A stretch of 64,000 nucleotides of DNA from Hwangdonia lutea (GCF_032814565.1 NZ_CP136521.1:1088501-1152500), one strand, 5' to 3'; positions 1 to 9,547 are shown, numbered from the stretch's first letter. Notes: a model not told the origin generated them from the sequence alone. Numbers and translations are program-made.

Positions 1-180
1 TTCGATACTTGTTGGAAAGTTTGTAAAAGTGGTAACCGTTTTGGTTGGCACCGCCACAACGGGTAAAGCCATTGCGCTTTGTTTATTTGCTGCGGAATTT
101 TGAGATGCTTTATCGTTTCCACAAGAAACGACCATGGAAAGCAATAAAAGTGGTACTATATTTTTAGTGATAAATTTCAT
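1..180 (-). CDS. RND efflux periplasmic adaptor (membrane fusion protein), N-terminal part
   Basis: The reverse strand reads from an ATG at 180 to the window edge without a stop (60 codons). The first 20 residues are a lipoprotein signal: a short basic start, a run of Leu/Val, and a lipobox ending SMVVSC with Cys20. After a Ser/Asn/Lys-rich linker comes LPVVAVPTKTVTTFTNFPTS, the usual first beta strand of AcrA/MexA-type adaptors, which bridge an inner-membrane RND pump and an outer-membrane channel. The start lies 11 bases after the stop of the upstream GbsR-type regulator, so the two share an operon and the pump genes should continue off the left edge. The family call rests on this N-terminal pattern only; the hairpin and barrel domains are not visible. 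Confidence 0.78.
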   Translation of the reverse strand, partial: MKFITKNIVPLLLLSMVVSCGNDKASQNSAANKQSAMALPVVAVPTKTVTTFTNFPTSIE

Positions 181-191
181 GTTTTAGTGTT

Positions 192-674
192 TTAAGCTTG
201 CTTTTTTAATTTTTCAATTTCAATTAATGTTTGATGTATTTTTACTAGTTGTTCATTCAAATGCTTCTCATATAATAAGCCCAGTGATTTTTCATTTTTA
301 AATTTTTCTGGGTTATTTTCTTCATTAAACTGATTGATTTTTCGAACCATTTTAAGCCCCTTTTCCAAAAGGTGACTTTGCTGTTCCAAGGCGTTTTTAA
401 TGTAAAAATCGGAGGTTCGAAAATATCGTTTTCGGTCTCCAGATTTAGTGTAATACTCAATATAACTTAATTGTAATAGTACATTTAGATTACTAGATAC
501 GGAACTCTTACTCGCCTGCATGGTACTTACAATGTTTTCAAAACTCATTCCGTCGTGCGACGACAAAATAAGCAGCGCATAAATACGTGACGCTAAAGGC
601 GATAAATTAGCGCGTTCCTCTAAATGAACACCCACTTCTTCGATAAGTTGCTGTTTTTGCTGAGACTGTTCCAT
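192..674 (-). CDS. GbsR/MarR-family transcriptional regulator
   Basis: A 160-residue cytoplasmic DNA-binding protein. Residues about 22-95 form a winged helix-turn-helix of the GbsR/MarR type: SPLASRIYALLILS for the first helices, SFENIVSTMQASKSSVSSNL for the recognition helix region, then a wing with YTKSGDRKRYF. The C-terminal third is charged, helical and probably dimerising. It is the first gene before an RND efflux adaptor, an arrangement typical of a local repressor of an efflux operon. A perfect dyad in its own promoter suggests autoregulation, and an identical dyad sits before the META lipoprotein gene at 18171-19007. The ligand cannot be told from the sequence. Confidence 0.88.
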   Translation of the reverse strand: MEQSQQKQQLIEEVGVHLEERANLSPLASRIYALLILSSHDGMSFENIVSTMQASKSSVSSNLNVLLQLSYIEYYTKSGDRKRYFRTSDFYIKNALEQQSHLLEKGLKMVRKINQFNEENNPEKFKNEKSLGLLYEKHLNEQLVKIHQTLIEIEKLKKQA

Positions 675-701
675 TTTAGATTATCATTTAAATTAATGAT
701 G

Positions 702-736
702 CAAATATACGTTTAGTTCGATTCATACCGAACTAA
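702..736 (-). promoter_or_regulatory. Promoter of the GbsR-type regulator with a perfect inverted-repeat operator
   Basis: On the minus strand TATATTTG (702-709) matches the Bacteroidota -7 consensus TAnnTTTG. An 8-8-8 dyad, TTAGTTCG (713-720), N8, CGAACTAA (729-736), lies immediately upstream. The distal half-site supplies TTCG exactly 19 bases from the -7 box, where the -33 element should be, so a bound dimer would block RNA polymerase. The leader to the ATG at 674 is about 20-25 bases. The same arrangement, including the bases between dyad and -7 box, is found at 19039-19074. The promoter consensus is established for the phylum; the identity of the binding protein is inferred. Confidence 0.8.
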
Positions 737-818
737 TCAATGTTAAGTGTTTGTTAAAAAATTGAAAATGCAATAAAACTTAGGAAATTACATATAACAA
801 TTTAAAAATCAACAGGTT

Positions 819-2159
819 TTATATGCTTGTTTCTTCTACAGATTCCTTTTTAGAATTAAATCGTAAGATTGTAAAGCCAATAATAGCTGAAATAAAAGAC
901 CCAATTAGGATTCCTATTTTAGCAGAATCTATATACTCCGGGGAAGAAGCAAAAGCTAAACTTGCAATAAAAATGGCCATGGTAAACCCGATACCGGCTA
1001 AAAAAGCAACACCTATAATTTGCTTAAAACTAATATCGCTTGGGATGGTAATTAATTTTACTTTTTTGGCCAATATAACCAACGAAGTAATCCCAATACT
1101 TTTGCCCAAAATTAAACAGATTACAATATTAGTAACCAAGGCAGTATCTAGGTTTTCTGAACCATTAATTAATACGCCAGCGTTGGCAAAAGCAAAAATT
1201 GGAATGATGAAATAAGCTACCCACCCGTGTAAATTATTTTCTAATTTCTGAAGTGGTGATTGGAATTTAGAAGTCCAATCTACTAAATCATCAATATGAT
1301 CTATTTGGTCTGTGGAAAGCACTGGTTTTTGAAGAACACTGGCATTTTTTATATCATTATATACATTTTCCAACTGCTCTAAAAATGTTGAAGTTCCTAT
1401 TTTCTGCCTTATCGGTACAGAAAAAGCCATTAAAATTCCAGCCACAGTGGGATGGATTCCCGATTTTAAAAATAAGAACCAAATGATTGTTCCGAAAATG
1501 AAAAACACATAGCTCGAATAAAACCCTTTAAACGAGAACAAATATAAAACGCCCAACAGCACTACTGCTATGAGCAATAAAGTTACATTAATGGTGCCGC
1601 TATAAAACAAAGCAATTACCAATACAGCACCAATATCATCCACTATGGCAAAAGCTGTTAAAAATATCTTGAGACTTAACGGTATTCGCTTACCCAAAAC
1701 ATTTAAAATAGCCAATGAAAATGCAATATCGGTAGCCATGGGTATGCCCCAACCTTTGGTCGTTTCAGGGTTTTGATTTAATATGATAAAGAAGATTACC
1801 GGCACCAAAATACCACCTAAAGCCCCAACTAATGGGAAGGCGATTTTTTTGGCGGAATTAAGCTCGCCAATCAATAATTCCCTTTTTATTTCTAAGCCTA
1901 TTAAAAAGAAAAATATGGCCATTAATCCGTCGTTTATCCAAAGGATTAAAGGTTTTTTAAACTCAAAAGTTTCCGTTACAATTCCAATATCGTATTGCCA
2001 TATCTCTCGGTAAATATCGCCAAAAGATGAGTTGGCCCAAGCAAGCGCAACAACTGTTGAGAGCAATAGTAAAATACCACTAAAGCTTTCAATTTTTACG
2101 AATTTTTGAAATGGTGTAAGAAAAACCTTTTTAATCATAAGCTTATTTAATTTCGTCAA
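819..2159 (-). CDS. nhaA: Na+/H+ antiporter NhaA
   Basis: A 446-residue inner-membrane protein with about twelve hydrophobic segments, expelling Na+ in exchange for protons. The signature residues are present: Asp144 in PMATDIAFSLA and the Asp174-Asp175 pair in AIVDDIGAVLV, equivalent to the transport aspartates of E. coli NhaA. The GLEIKREL motif after TM2 is also intact. A longer insertion around residues 255-300 (NVYNDIKNASVLQKPVLSTD region) is common in Bacteroidota NhaA. It stands alone on the minus strand, 145 bases downstream of the GbsR-type gene's promoter and transcribed in the same direction. No clear terminator follows it. Confidence 0.95.
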   Translation of the reverse strand: MTKLNKLMIKKVFLTPFQKFVKIESFSGILLLLSTVVALAWANSSFGDIYREIWQYDIGIVTETFEFKKPLILWINDGLMAIFFFLIGLEIKRELLIGELNSAKKIAFPLVGALGGILVPVIFFIILNQNPETTKGWGIPMATDIAFSLAILNVLGKRIPLSLKIFLTAFAIVDDIGAVLVIALFYSGTINVTLLLIAVVLLGVLYLFSFKGFYSSYVFFIFGTIIWFLFLKSGIHPTVAGILMAFSVPIRQKIGTSTFLEQLENVYNDIKNASVLQKPVLSTDQIDHIDDLVDWTSKFQSPLQKLENNLHGWVAYFIIPIFAFANAGVLINGSENLDTALVTNIVICLILGKSIGITSLVILAKKVKLITIPSDISFKQIIGVAFLAGIGFTMAIFIASLAFASSPEYIDSAKIGILIGSFISAIIGFTILRFNSKKESVEETSI

Positions 2160-2480
2160 ATATAAGATTTCATCGCAAGAAATATCATTAAATATGTTGT
2201 GATTTTAGATTAATTATCAAAATAAGTATAAGCTGTATAGCAGCGTTGCGTCGCTGTGATACTGTAAAAATTTACAAAAAAACGCACTTTAAGTGACTGA
2301 TTATGTGAATATCATAATTACATTGAAAGACCAAAAATCGTTTTTAAAAAGAAAAGTGTTGGATTTTAATTAGCCATCATGCCGCTTATTTAAACAAAAG
2401 CAGTAATTGCGAACTTTAAAATTTATTCCTGCAATTAACGTTATTTTGAATTGGTATGTTTGGCTCTACTTAATGAAATT
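2160..2480. other. Intergenic gap between the urease-linked permease and nhaA
   Basis: No convincing gene on either strand. The only structure seen is a short inverted repeat, CAGCG/CGCTG, around 2243-2258. The nhaA promoter should lie in the left part of this gap but no good TAnnTTTG match was found. Confidence 0.5.
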
Positions 2481-3185
2481 TTACCAACCTAAAAAAACCA
2501 TACCTACGCCACATAACGCAATGGACAGCCCTGAAATTGGAGTAATGTTTTTTTCTAACCATTCGGTTTTTACAAAATTGAATCCGTAATACAACAACAT
2601 CACAACCAACATCATAGTTGAAACCGTGGTGAGCAAAAACGTACCAATTAATAATAACATGTTAAATGCCGATTGCTCCACGGCAGGGTATGTCAACAAG
2701 GGGAATAAGACCTCACATGGGCCCAACAGAAAAATTAAAAGCAAAATCCATGGTGTTACTTTTCTTCTTTTGGAAACATAAGTCATTTGTTTATGATTGT
2801 GTTCAAAAACATAGACTGAACCATCATCGTAAACATCAAAATGCTTATGTCTTTTACCGCGATATACATTGTAAATACCATACAGAAAATATAGAACTCC
2901 AAAGATAAATATAGCCCAACTCGCCAAACCACCTCTTACCTCGTTTAACCCATCTATTTTCCCCAAGGAAAACCCTATTGCAGCGCCACCCAAGGCTAAA
3001 AGTACAGAAGCCAATACATGCGCCGAACCGCAAATGGCTGTCCACATAACAATTTTTGGCAGTTTCCATCCTTTAGATTTGCCTATGGCTATAAAAGGAA
3101 TGTAATGGTCGGGGCCTGAAACCGTATGCAGCACACTAACCGAAATTGCCGTAAATAATAAAATACCCAGTTCAGTTTCCATCAT
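2481..3185 (-). CDS. UreH-like nickel permease linked to urease
   Basis: A 234-residue polytopic membrane protein with about six hydrophobic segments. The motif HTVSGPDHYIPF in the first segment resembles the His/Asp metal-selectivity motif of UreH/NiCoT-type nickel permeases, and GSAHVLAS in the next segment carries another His. A hydrophilic loop around residues 105-140 (RGKRHKHFDVYDDG, EHNHKQ) is His-rich and could face the cytoplasm as a metal-handling loop. It overlaps the ureD stop by four bases and ends the urease operon, which supports a role in supplying Ni2+ to urease. The fold is also shared with cytochrome c biogenesis and sulfite exporters, so nickel specificity is inferred from motif and context. 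Confidence 0.75.
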   Translation of the reverse strand: MMETELGILLFTAISVSVLHTVSGPDHYIPFIAIGKSKGWKLPKIVMWTAICGSAHVLASVLLALGGAAIGFSLGKIDGLNEVRGGLASWAIFIFGVLYFLYGIYNVYRGKRHKHFDVYDDGSVYVFEHNHKQMTYVSKRRKVTPWILLLIFLLGPCEVLFPLLTYPAVEQSAFNMLLLIGTFLLTTVSTMMLVVMLLYYGFNFVKTEWLEKNITPISGLSIALCGVGMVFLGW

Positions 3186-3985
3186 ATTAATGTGCTTATT
3201 GCTTGGTTTATTAATGCATCTTCTTGCTTTCTAATTTGGGTAAAAAGTTTATAAAGCTGCTGCCCTTCGTTTCCTAAAATCCGGAGCGCATACGCGTTAT
3301 CCATCACTTTAGAAATACCAAAACTGATGCCTTCTTCCTTTGATAAATCTTTGGAAATATTTTCCATACGCTGCCTAACATCGGTTTGTGGTGCAACAAA
3401 AAACAAACTACCTTGGTGGGTATATACTTCGTATTGACCGAATTCTTCAAGGTTTATTTCTTCAGGAACAATATAAAGATTGTCTTTAAAAATCATAATT
3501 TCATCTTGATATATTTCTGTAATCGCATGGTGCTTTTTAAACTGAAACTGCTCACCTTCGGCCATATATTTTCGTCCGCAAGTTAATATTTCTCCCCACA
3601 AAAGCGTGCTGCTTTCTTTAAGCTTAATAACGCTTTTTGCTGTATATTTTGCTCCTTTGTGTGGCACCACTGGATGTGGAACGTGGCTAAAATAAGCCGA
3701 TTCACCCACCGAAACCTTCATGTTTTGGCTTGTCCCTTTTTCAGAAACAAATATGCGCTGATACGATTGGGTTTGCAGGTTTAACGCCGAACCGCTAATA
3801 ACCTCAATGTTGATATCGTAACAATCGTCATTTAGGAGTCCGGGTGATGAGGACATCACCATGATCTCCAATAATTGGTTTTTCTTGTTTTCCCTAACTT
3901 CAACTAAATTAAATGGCGCGGTAAAGTAAACATCCTTCAAAATGGTTTGCTCCCTCAACCCCGTTTTAAGACTGTATCTTTCCAT
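3182..3985 (-). CDS. ureD: Urease accessory protein UreD
   Basis: A 267-residue protein of the UreD (UreH in some nomenclatures) family, the scaffold that binds apo-urease and recruits UreF and UreG during nickel insertion. Family features are visible: the QTQSYQRIFVSEKGTSQNM stretch near residues 72-90, HVPHPVVPHKGAKY near 103-116, and LLWGEILTCGRKYMAEGE near 129-146. It shares the ATGA-type junction with ureG upstream (one-base overlap) and overlaps the UreH-like permease downstream, so these genes are translationally linked. The length is normal for the family. Confidence 0.93.
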   Translation of the reverse strand: MERYSLKTGLREQTILKDVYFTAPFNLVEVRENKKNQLLEIMVMSSSPGLLNDDCYDINIEVISGSALNLQTQSYQRIFVSEKGTSQNMKVSVGESAYFSHVPHPVVPHKGAKYTAKSVIKLKESSTLLWGEILTCGRKYMAEGEQFQFKKHHAITEIYQDEIMIFKDNLYIVPEEINLEEFGQYEVYTHQGSLFFVAPQTDVRQRMENISKDLSKEEGISFGISKVMDNAYALRILGNEGQQLYKLFTQIRKQEDALINQAISTLI

Positions 3986-4626
3986 TATTTAAGCACTTGA
4001 GGTTCTTTGGCGTGTTCTTCTACCAAAGCATAGTGTTTAATCCATTGGTACACCCCTTCTAAACCTTTATCTTTCATTAAATTGGTAAAAACAAAAGGTT
4101 GACCATTTCTCATTTTTCGAGCATCATTTTCCATTCCTTTCAAATCCACTTTCACGTAAGGGGCTAGGTCCATTTTATTAATTACCAACAAATCCGAACG
4201 GGTAATTCCCGGACCTCCCTTTCGGGGAATATCCGCTCCACCTGCTACAGAGATTACAAAAATGGTAACATCGGCAAGGTCTGGACTAAAGGTCGCAGAT
4301 AAATTATCACCACCACTTTCAATAAAAACAATCTCGATATTTGGATGCCTAATGATGAGTTCGTCAACCGCTTCAAGATTCATGCTGGCATCCTCTCGAA
4401 TCGCTGTATGTGGGCATCCGCCTGTTTCAACCCCTATTATTCTATTGGCCTCCAATGATGAATTTTTTTCAAGATATTTAGCATCTTCTTTGGTGTAAAT
4501 ATCATTGGTTACCACACCAATGCTGTAGTCTTTCGCTATCCTTTTTGTTAGTTTTTCAATCAAGGCCGTTTTTCCAGAACCCACCGGTCCTGCAACGCCT
4601 ATTTTTATATATTTTCTTTCTTCCAT
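3985..4626 (-). CDS. ureG: Urease accessory GTPase UreG
   Basis: A SIMIBI-class GTPase that powers nickel delivery to the urease active site. The P-loop reads [17 protein letters not shown], followed by [10 protein letters not shown], the nickel-binding Cys-Pro-His motif in [15 protein letters not shown], the Walker B region [16 protein letters not shown], and NKMDL for guanine recognition. I chose the ATG at 4626, giving 213 residues as usual for UreG. An upstream ATG at 4674 would add 16 atypical residues and overlap ureF by 35 bases. With the chosen start the gap to ureF is 13 bases. Confidence 0.94.
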   Translation of the reverse strand: MEERKYIKIGVAGPVGSGKTALIEKLTKRIAKDYSIGVVTNDIYTKEDAKYLEKNSSLEANRIIGVETGGCPHTAIREDASMNLEAVDELIIRHPNIEIVFIESGGDNLSATFSPDLADVTIFVISVAGGADIPRKGGPGITRSDLLVINKMDLAPYVKVDLKGMENDARKMRNGQPFVFTNLMKDKGLEGVYQWIKHYALVEEHAKEPQVLK

Positions 4627-4639
4627 AGGTTTTGTTTTG

Positions 4640-5359
4640 TTACGACATATACAATCTTGAGTATAAATGTTCATGCTGCATACACCTTATATCTAAAGCG
4701 GTATTGCAAACGCCATACATAGCTCTTTCTAGTTTCATTATTTCTAAAGTTTGATTTTCTATAAGGCCTTGAACATCATAAATTATTTGCTGCCCATCTG
4801 TTTGCCCCAATGGAACTAGTTTTACAGCATTGGTAACCATGCCTACCGCGGCGTTGTACAAAAATGCGCAGATTGCTTTTTCCTTATCTATTTTCATCAG
4901 CGCCGTTATTATACCATAAATCACTGCATAATGCCCATACATTTTGTTTTCTAAAACATACGCGTTAACGGTGTTTAAAAAAGGGATGCTTAATAACTTG
5001 CTGTATATTTTTATAAGACGGATTCCTAGTTTCTGACTGCCATCGCGCACCTCGAAAGGGGCTTTTAAAGCATGGGATTCGAGGTCTAAATTAAGGAGTT
5101 CTTCCAGATTATTTTCAATGGTGAACCCATAGGCTAATTTAACCGCGAGTCCATCATTATACTTATAATTGTTTTTAAGCATGCTTTCAACGAAATTTTT
5201 AGCGGTGCTAACATTATGCACTAAGTTTTGTTGAACATAGGTTTCTAAACCATTGGAGTGCGAAAACCCACCGATAGGTAGTGTTGGATCGGTAATATGC
5301 AGAATTTCTAAAAGCGACCCGAGCTTTGTTGTTTCACTAATGTTATTATTTTTTTTCAT
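4640..5359 (-). CDS. ureF: Urease accessory protein UreF
   Basis: A 239-residue all-helical protein that joins UreD and UreG in the urease activation complex and gates GTP hydrolysis. The start contains the family hallmark [20 protein letters not shown] (residues about 23-42). The C-terminal end has the conserved [15 protein letters not shown], typical of UreF, whose C-terminal tail contacts UreD. It lies 67 bases after ureE and 13 bases before the chosen ureG start. The length and both ends fit the family well. Confidence 0.93.
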   Translation of the reverse strand: MKKNNNISETTKLGSLLEILHITDPTLPIGGFSHSNGLETYVQQNLVHNVSTAKNFVESMLKNNYKYNDGLAVKLAYGFTIENNLEELLNLDLESHALKAPFEVRDGSQKLGIRLIKIYSKLLSIPFLNTVNAYVLENKMYGHYAVIYGIITALMKIDKEKAICAFLYNAAVGMVTNAVKLVPLGQTDGQQIIYDVQGLIENQTLEIMKLERAMYGVCNTALDIRCMQHEHLYSRLYMS

Positions 5360-5426
5360 CTACAATCTATATAATTGGGTGCTGTTCTTGATTAATAATT
5401 TTAGACAGCAGCAACTTAAATTTTTT

Positions 5427-5933
5427 CTATTCCTTTGTGGTTAATTCAAGAATTTTTGAAAAGAGTGAGCTTCCCGCACTTCCGTGTTGATGAGGCTCTA
5501 CATTAGCCTTTAACATATTGAGTAATTTGCAATGCGTTTTTGTAACCTGATAACCTGTAGCTACCAACAAGCGTTCCAATGGTTTTTCGTAAGGAATAAG
5601 CACGTGATTGTCTTGAATAAAAAGAGGCAGATGTTTATTGCCAATTTCGTAACAAACCGTACCCATTTCGTAAATAGACCTTGGCGTTACTTGTATAGCA
5701 TCGCAAGGCAAAATATTTACAACAACAATTTGGGCATCATCCTCAAAAAGAATATCTCCTTCTTTAAGCCTGCTTCCTTCCTTTAAAAATTTGATAACAA
5801 CCTCTTGATTGGCTTCGGTACGCTTACGCATAATGCGCTTTGTAGCTTCAAACCATTGGAGGTTGAGTACATCTTTAGTTTTGTTACCAATAGGATATGA
5901 TTCTAAATTGCCAAGTACTGTTTTACAGATCAT
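5427..5933 (-). CDS. ureE: Urease nickel metallochaperone UreE
   Basis: A 168-residue protein with the N-terminal peptide-binding domain (residues about 1-75) and the C-terminal metal-binding domain of UreE. The nickel-binding His region is GNKHLPLFIQDNHVLIP near residues 98-114. The C-terminus carries only EPHQHG rather than the long poly-His tail of Klebsiella UreE, so storage capacity for extra nickel is probably low. It starts 24 bases after ureC, in the usual ureABCEFGD order. Confidence 0.92.
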   Translation of the reverse strand: MICKTVLGNLESYPIGNKTKDVLNLQWFEATKRIMRKRTEANQEVVIKFLKEGSRLKEGDILFEDDAQIVVVNILPCDAIQVTPRSIYEMGTVCYEIGNKHLPLFIQDNHVLIPYEKPLERLLVATGYQVTKTHCKLLNMLKANVEPHQHGSAGSSLFSKILELTTKE

Positions 5934-5957
5934 CGTTTTAATTTATGAAAAGCACCG

Positions 5958-7685
5958 TTAAAAAAGGAAATAGCGTTGCCCTAATGGGACTACGTCAAGA
6001 GGCTCGCAGGTAATCACTTTTCCGTCGACCGTGACTTCATAATTTTCAGGGTTGATCTCAATATGAGGTACTGCGTCATTATGAATCATATCTTTTTTAC
6101 CAACAGATCTGCACCCTTTTACGGCTAGCAATTTCTTTTTAACGCCGTATTTTTCAGCAATGTTGTTTTTTATTCCCGCTTGAGACACAAAGGTTACCGC
6201 CGTTTTTTGAACAGCAGTCCCTAAGGTTCCAAACATTTTTCGCATTATAACGGGTTGTGGTGTGGGAATAGCAGCATTGGGATCTCCCATTTTACTTGCG
6301 GCAATCATACCGCCTTTTATAACCATTTCTGGTTTAGCGCCAAAAAATGCTGGTTTCCACAATACTAAATCGGCCATTTTGCCGGGTTCAACAGAACCTA
6401 CATAATTAGAAATACCATGTGCGAGTGCTGGATTAATGGTATATTTTGCAATGTATCTTTTAGCTCTGAAATTATCGGCTTCAATTTTTGAATCATCTTT
6501 TAAATAACCACGTTGCACCTTATTTTTGTGGGCGGTTTGCCATGTTCTTATAATAACTTCAGCCACCCTTCCCATGGCTTGCGAATCTGAACTCATCATA
6601 CTAATAGCTCCTAAATCATGAAGAATATCCTCTGCAGCCATAGTTTCTTTTCTGATTCTTGAATCTGCGAATGCTACATCTTCCGGAATCGATTTTTTTA
6701 AATGATGAGCTACCATAAGCATGTCTAAGTGTTCATCAATTGTGTTGATGGTGTATGGTCTGGTTGGGTTGGTTGAACTGGGAAGCACATTAGGATGCGA
6801 GGCAATTTTCATAATATCCGGTGCATGGCCTCCACCCGCGCCCTCGGTATGAAAGGTGTGTATGGTTCTTCCATTTATGGCCTTAACCGTATCTTCTAAA
6901 AACCCGGCTTCGTTTAAACTGTCGGCATGCAACGCGACCTGAACATCATATTTATCGGCCACTTTAAGGGCAGCATCGAGTGCCGCTGGTGTGGCTCCCC
7001 AATCTTCATGCACTTTTAACCCTAATGCCCCGGCTTCAATTTGCTCTTCCAAAGGCGCTGTTGTGCTACAATTTCCTTTGGCAAAAAAGCCCACGTTCAT
7101 CGGGTAGTTTTCAGTAGCCTGTATCATTTTTTCTAAATGCCAAGCCCCAGAAGTAACCAAGGTAGCGCTGGTACCATCTGCTGGTCCAGAGCCACCACCT
7201 ATCATGGTGGTAACGCCGCTAAACAAGGCATGCTCTACCTGTTGCGGACTAATAAAATGAACATGTGTGTCTATGCCTCCAGCCGTTAAAATAAGACCGG
7301 CACCAGAATGTACTTCTGTGGATGCACCAATAATCATGTTATCTGCAACGCCATCCATGGTATCGGGGTTACCCGCTTTACCAACACCTACAATTTTTCC
7401 GTCTTTAATGCCCACATCACCTTTTACAATACCCCAATGATCGATGACTATAACGTTTATAATAACAAAATCGAGTACATTTTTATCTCTCGTTTTGGTG
7501 GACGATTGCGCCATTCCATCTCGTACCGTTTTACCTCCCCCAAAAGTACTTTCTTGACCATAATGATCCTTATTAAAGTCTTTTTCAATTTGAATAAACA
7601 ATTCGGTGTCTCCTAAACGAATCTTATCTCCTTCGGTTGGCCCGTAGATATTAGCGTATTTTATTCTGTCTACTTTAAAGCTCAT
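5958..7685 (-). CDS. ureC: Urease alpha subunit (catalytic)
   Basis: A 575-residue subunit that carries the dinuclear nickel centre hydrolysing urea to ammonia and carbamate. Visible ligands: the His pair in GGIDTHVHF, the carbamylated Lys224 in GLKVHEDWG, His in [13 protein letters not shown] and [12 protein letters not shown], and the Asp in SSDSQAMGR. Numbering runs seven ahead of the Klebsiella enzyme. The mobile flap reads [11 protein letters not shown]: the usual Cys before the His pair (Klebsiella Cys319) is Ala326 here, confirmed as codon GCT at 6708-6710. Cys is not essential in the Klebsiella enzyme, so this should still be active but less sensitive to thiol reagents. The start overlaps the ureB stop by four bases. 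Confidence 0.97.
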   Translation of the reverse strand: MSFKVDRIKYANIYGPTEGDKIRLGDTELFIQIEKDFNKDHYGQESTFGGGKTVRDGMAQSSTKTRDKNVLDFVIINVIVIDHWGIVKGDVGIKDGKIVGVGKAGNPDTMDGVADNMIIGASTEVHSGAGLILTAGGIDTHVHFISPQQVEHALFSGVTTMIGGGSGPADGTSATLVTSGAWHLEKMIQATENYPMNVGFFAKGNCSTTAPLEEQIEAGALGLKVHEDWGATPAALDAALKVADKYDVQVALHADSLNEAGFLEDTVKAINGRTIHTFHTEGAGGGHAPDIMKIASHPNVLPSSTNPTRPYTINTIDEHLDMLMVAHHLKKSIPEDVAFADSRIRKETMAAEDILHDLGAISMMSSDSQAMGRVAEVIIRTWQTAHKNKVQRGYLKDDSKIEADNFRAKRYIAKYTINPALAHGISNYVGSVEPGKMADLVLWKPAFFGAKPEMVIKGGMIAASKMGDPNAAIPTPQPVIMRKMFGTLGTAVQKTAVTFVSQAGIKNNIAEKYGVKKKLLAVKGCRSVGKKDMIHNDAVPHIEINPENYEVTVDGKVITCEPLDVVPLGQRYFLF

Positions 7686-8056
7686 GATTTAGTGTTTTTA
7701 AAATTTTCAGATTGTATTTTCTTCATCGCTTTTTCTAAGCTTTCTTTTGACGTTGTATCGCCTTGAGTTAGGTTACTTGCGCCATACGCCCTTCTGCTTC
7801 CTTCTATGTCTATGAGTTGAACTTCGGTAGATTCGCCGGGTTCAAAGCGCAGTGCATTTCCTGCCAGAATATCCAAGCGCTTTCCAAATGCTTTTTCACG
7901 GTCAAAAGCCATGGCTTTGTTGACTTCAAAAAAATGATAATGCGAACCAATCTGTACCGGTCGGTCACCCGTATTTATCACTTTTAAAGTAATACTTTGG
8001 TGTTTAGCATTACAAACTATTTTTTCTTCTTTTAAAATATATTCCCCTGGTATCAT
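7682..8056 (-). CDS. ureB: Urease beta subunit
   Basis: A 124-residue structural subunit. It opens with [16 protein letters not shown], the standard UreB start, and contains the family core [20 protein letters not shown] and [19 protein letters not shown]. The tail after about residue 105 is Lys/Ser-rich, slightly longer than in enterobacterial UreB. It is separate from ureA, unlike the fused UreAB of Helicobacter. The junctions are 16 bases after ureA and a four-base overlap with ureC, consistent with a single transcript. Confidence 0.96.
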   Translation of the reverse strand: MIPGEYILKEEKIVCNAKHQSITLKVINTGDRPVQIGSHYHFFEVNKAMAFDREKAFGKRLDILAGNALRFEPGESTEVQLIDIEGSRRAYGASNLTQGDTTSKESLEKAMKKIQSENFKNTKS

Positions 8057-8072
8057 ATGGCTCTTGGTTTTA

Positions 8073-8375
8073 TTAACGAATAGGGTTATGAACGGTAACG
8101 AGTTTGGTTCCGTCCGGAAAAGTAGCTTCGATTTGTACGTCCTTAATCATTTCGGGCACACCTTCCATAACGTCTTCCCTAGTAAGAAATGTGGCGCCAA
8201 TTTGCATTAATTCTGCCACTTTTTTCCCGTCTCTGGCTAATTCATGTAATCTTGAACTAATAAGGGCTATGGATTCTGGATGGTTTAATTTTAGGCCCCG
8301 TGCTTTTCGTTTTTCAGCAAGTTCACCTGCTAAAAAAAGCATGAGTTTTTCTGTTTCTCTTGAAGTCAATTTCAT
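8073..8375 (-). CDS. ureA: Urease gamma subunit
   Basis: A 100-residue subunit and the first gene of the urease operon. It matches the UreA pattern throughout: [20 protein letters not shown] at the start, [18 protein letters not shown] near residues 22-39, and the ending [12 protein letters not shown]. The three structural genes are in the order ureA, ureB, ureC as in most bacteria. The 222 bases upstream (8376-8597) hold no other gene. I found no clear TAnnTTTG promoter there, so the operon may need an activator. Confidence 0.96.
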   Translation of the reverse strand: MKLTSRETEKLMLFLAGELAEKRKARGLKLNHPESIALISSRLHELARDGKKVAELMQIGATFLTREDVMEGVPEMIKDVQIEATFPDGTKLVTVHNPIR

Positions 8376-8597
8376 GGGCTTATCTTTATTGGTTAATAAT
8401 GGTTAGAACTTTAGCACGACATGACATCCATCAACGATAACACTATAAGCGATATCGATTCACAATTGCTTAATTTCTTTAAATATATTAAAACTAATCT
8501 ATTTCGGCAATTTTTTTGCCATATCTACTTTACTTATGCAATGCGTATAAACGTGATATTCAGCTATAATCGGGAGATTAGTATTTTAAAAACCAAG

Positions 8598-9500
8598 TTA
8601 GGTACGAGGTGCCAATTTGGGGTCTTTCTTTTTCTCTCGAATAAGATAGATTCCTATTAAAATCAATACCGCGCCTAAAACATACCACCATGTAAATTTT
8701 TCGCCATCAACAATGCCCCAAATTACGGCTACAACTGGCAATAAATAACTCGCTGTACTAGCAAAAACCGCTGAGGTGTTCTGTATTAATTTGTAGTACA
8801 ATAACATGGCAATAGCTGTACCGAAAGTGGTTAAAAATGCCAAATAACCTATGGGCTGTATGGTTTCTGGTGTTATTTCAAAATTCTGAATAAATCCCGT
8901 GAAGTATAATATAACCATAGCTGGAATAGCCCAAATGGTGTACACCGCAGCGGTTAACTCCACGGCTTTTACTTTTGAAGTTCGTTCTGTAATCACAACA
9001 GCATTTATGCCATAGGATGCACCTGCCAAAACGATTAACATGGTATATGCAAACTGTGATCCTTCTGTGTTTGCATCCGAAAAATAGATTAAACTTGCAG
9101 CGCCAAAAAAGCCAATAATAGCTCCCACAACTTGAGATAGCTGGCTCTTAATTCCGAAGAGCAAAAACCCAAATACCAACACAAAAACCGGCACTAAGGA
9201 ATCTAAAATCCCTGCCAAAGAACTACTAACTTTTGTTTGGGCGATAGGAAACAAAAACATAGGTAAAAAGTTGCCGAAAAAGCCAACTACAGTAACCCAA
9301 AGCAAGGTGCGATTAGACATTTTTATAATGGCAGGAATACCTATAATTGCCAGCATCAAACCCGAACCAACAATACGAATGGCGCCAATTTCGTAAGGTG
9401 TAAATGCAACGAGCGATTTTTTTATCAGCATAAAGGAGCTTCCCCAAGTTAATGTGATGACTAATAATAATACCCAACGGTTATTGAAAAATTGTCTCAT
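8598..9500 (-). CDS. EamA/DMT-family permease
   Basis: A 300-residue protein with about ten hydrophobic segments in two EamA halves (residues about 8-140 and 150-290), the drug/metabolite transporter fold. The first half begins WVLLLVITLTWGSSFMLIKK and contains the Pro/Gly-rich helices typical of the family. The second half begins after TEGSQFAYTMLIVLAGASYG. The substrate cannot be deduced; family members export amino acids, nucleosides or other small metabolites. A strong hairpin at 9515-9542 separates it from the SDR gene upstream, so it is probably its own transcription unit. A second EamA permease lies at 62377-63240. Confidence 0.88.
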   Translation of the reverse strand: MRQFFNNRWVLLLVITLTWGSSFMLIKKSLVAFTPYEIGAIRIVGSGLMLAIIGIPAIIKMSNRTLLWVTVVGFFGNFLPMFLFPIAQTKVSSSLAGILDSLVPVFVLVFGFLLFGIKSQLSQVVGAIIGFFGAASLIYFSDANTEGSQFAYTMLIVLAGASYGINAVVITERTSKVKAVELTAAVYTIWAIPAMVILYFTGFIQNFEITPETIQPIGYLAFLTTFGTAIAMLLYYKLIQNTSAVFASTASYLLPVVAVIWGIVDGEKFTWWYVLGAVLILIGIYLIREKKKDPKLAPRT

Positions 9501-9514
9501 CGTAAAAAAATATG

Positions 9515-9547
9515 AAAGCAGTTATTGTTGAATAACTGCTTTTTTTA
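9515..9547 (-). terminator. Rho-independent terminator ending the stress run
   Basis: A 12-base stem (AAAGCAGTTATT at 9515-9526, AATAACTGCTTT at 9531-9542) with a four-base loop. It lies 27 bases after the stop of the SDR gene at 9569. On the minus strand a T-rich stretch follows; on the plus strand seven T follow, so it could work in both directions. Confidence 0.75.

Noticed and set aside
2235-2265. Short CAGCG/CGCTG hairpin after the UreH-like gene
   Set aside because: Only five base pairs and no T-run; too weak to call a terminator.
2160-2480. A 33-codon open stretch on the minus strand ending near 2216
   Set aside because: No ATG, GTG or TTG with a leader, and a stop directly upstream; not a gene.
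8421-8660. A 79-codon frame on the plus strand between ureA and the DMT permease
   Set aside because: It overlaps the 3' end of the permease gene and has no family resemblance or leader; probably chance.
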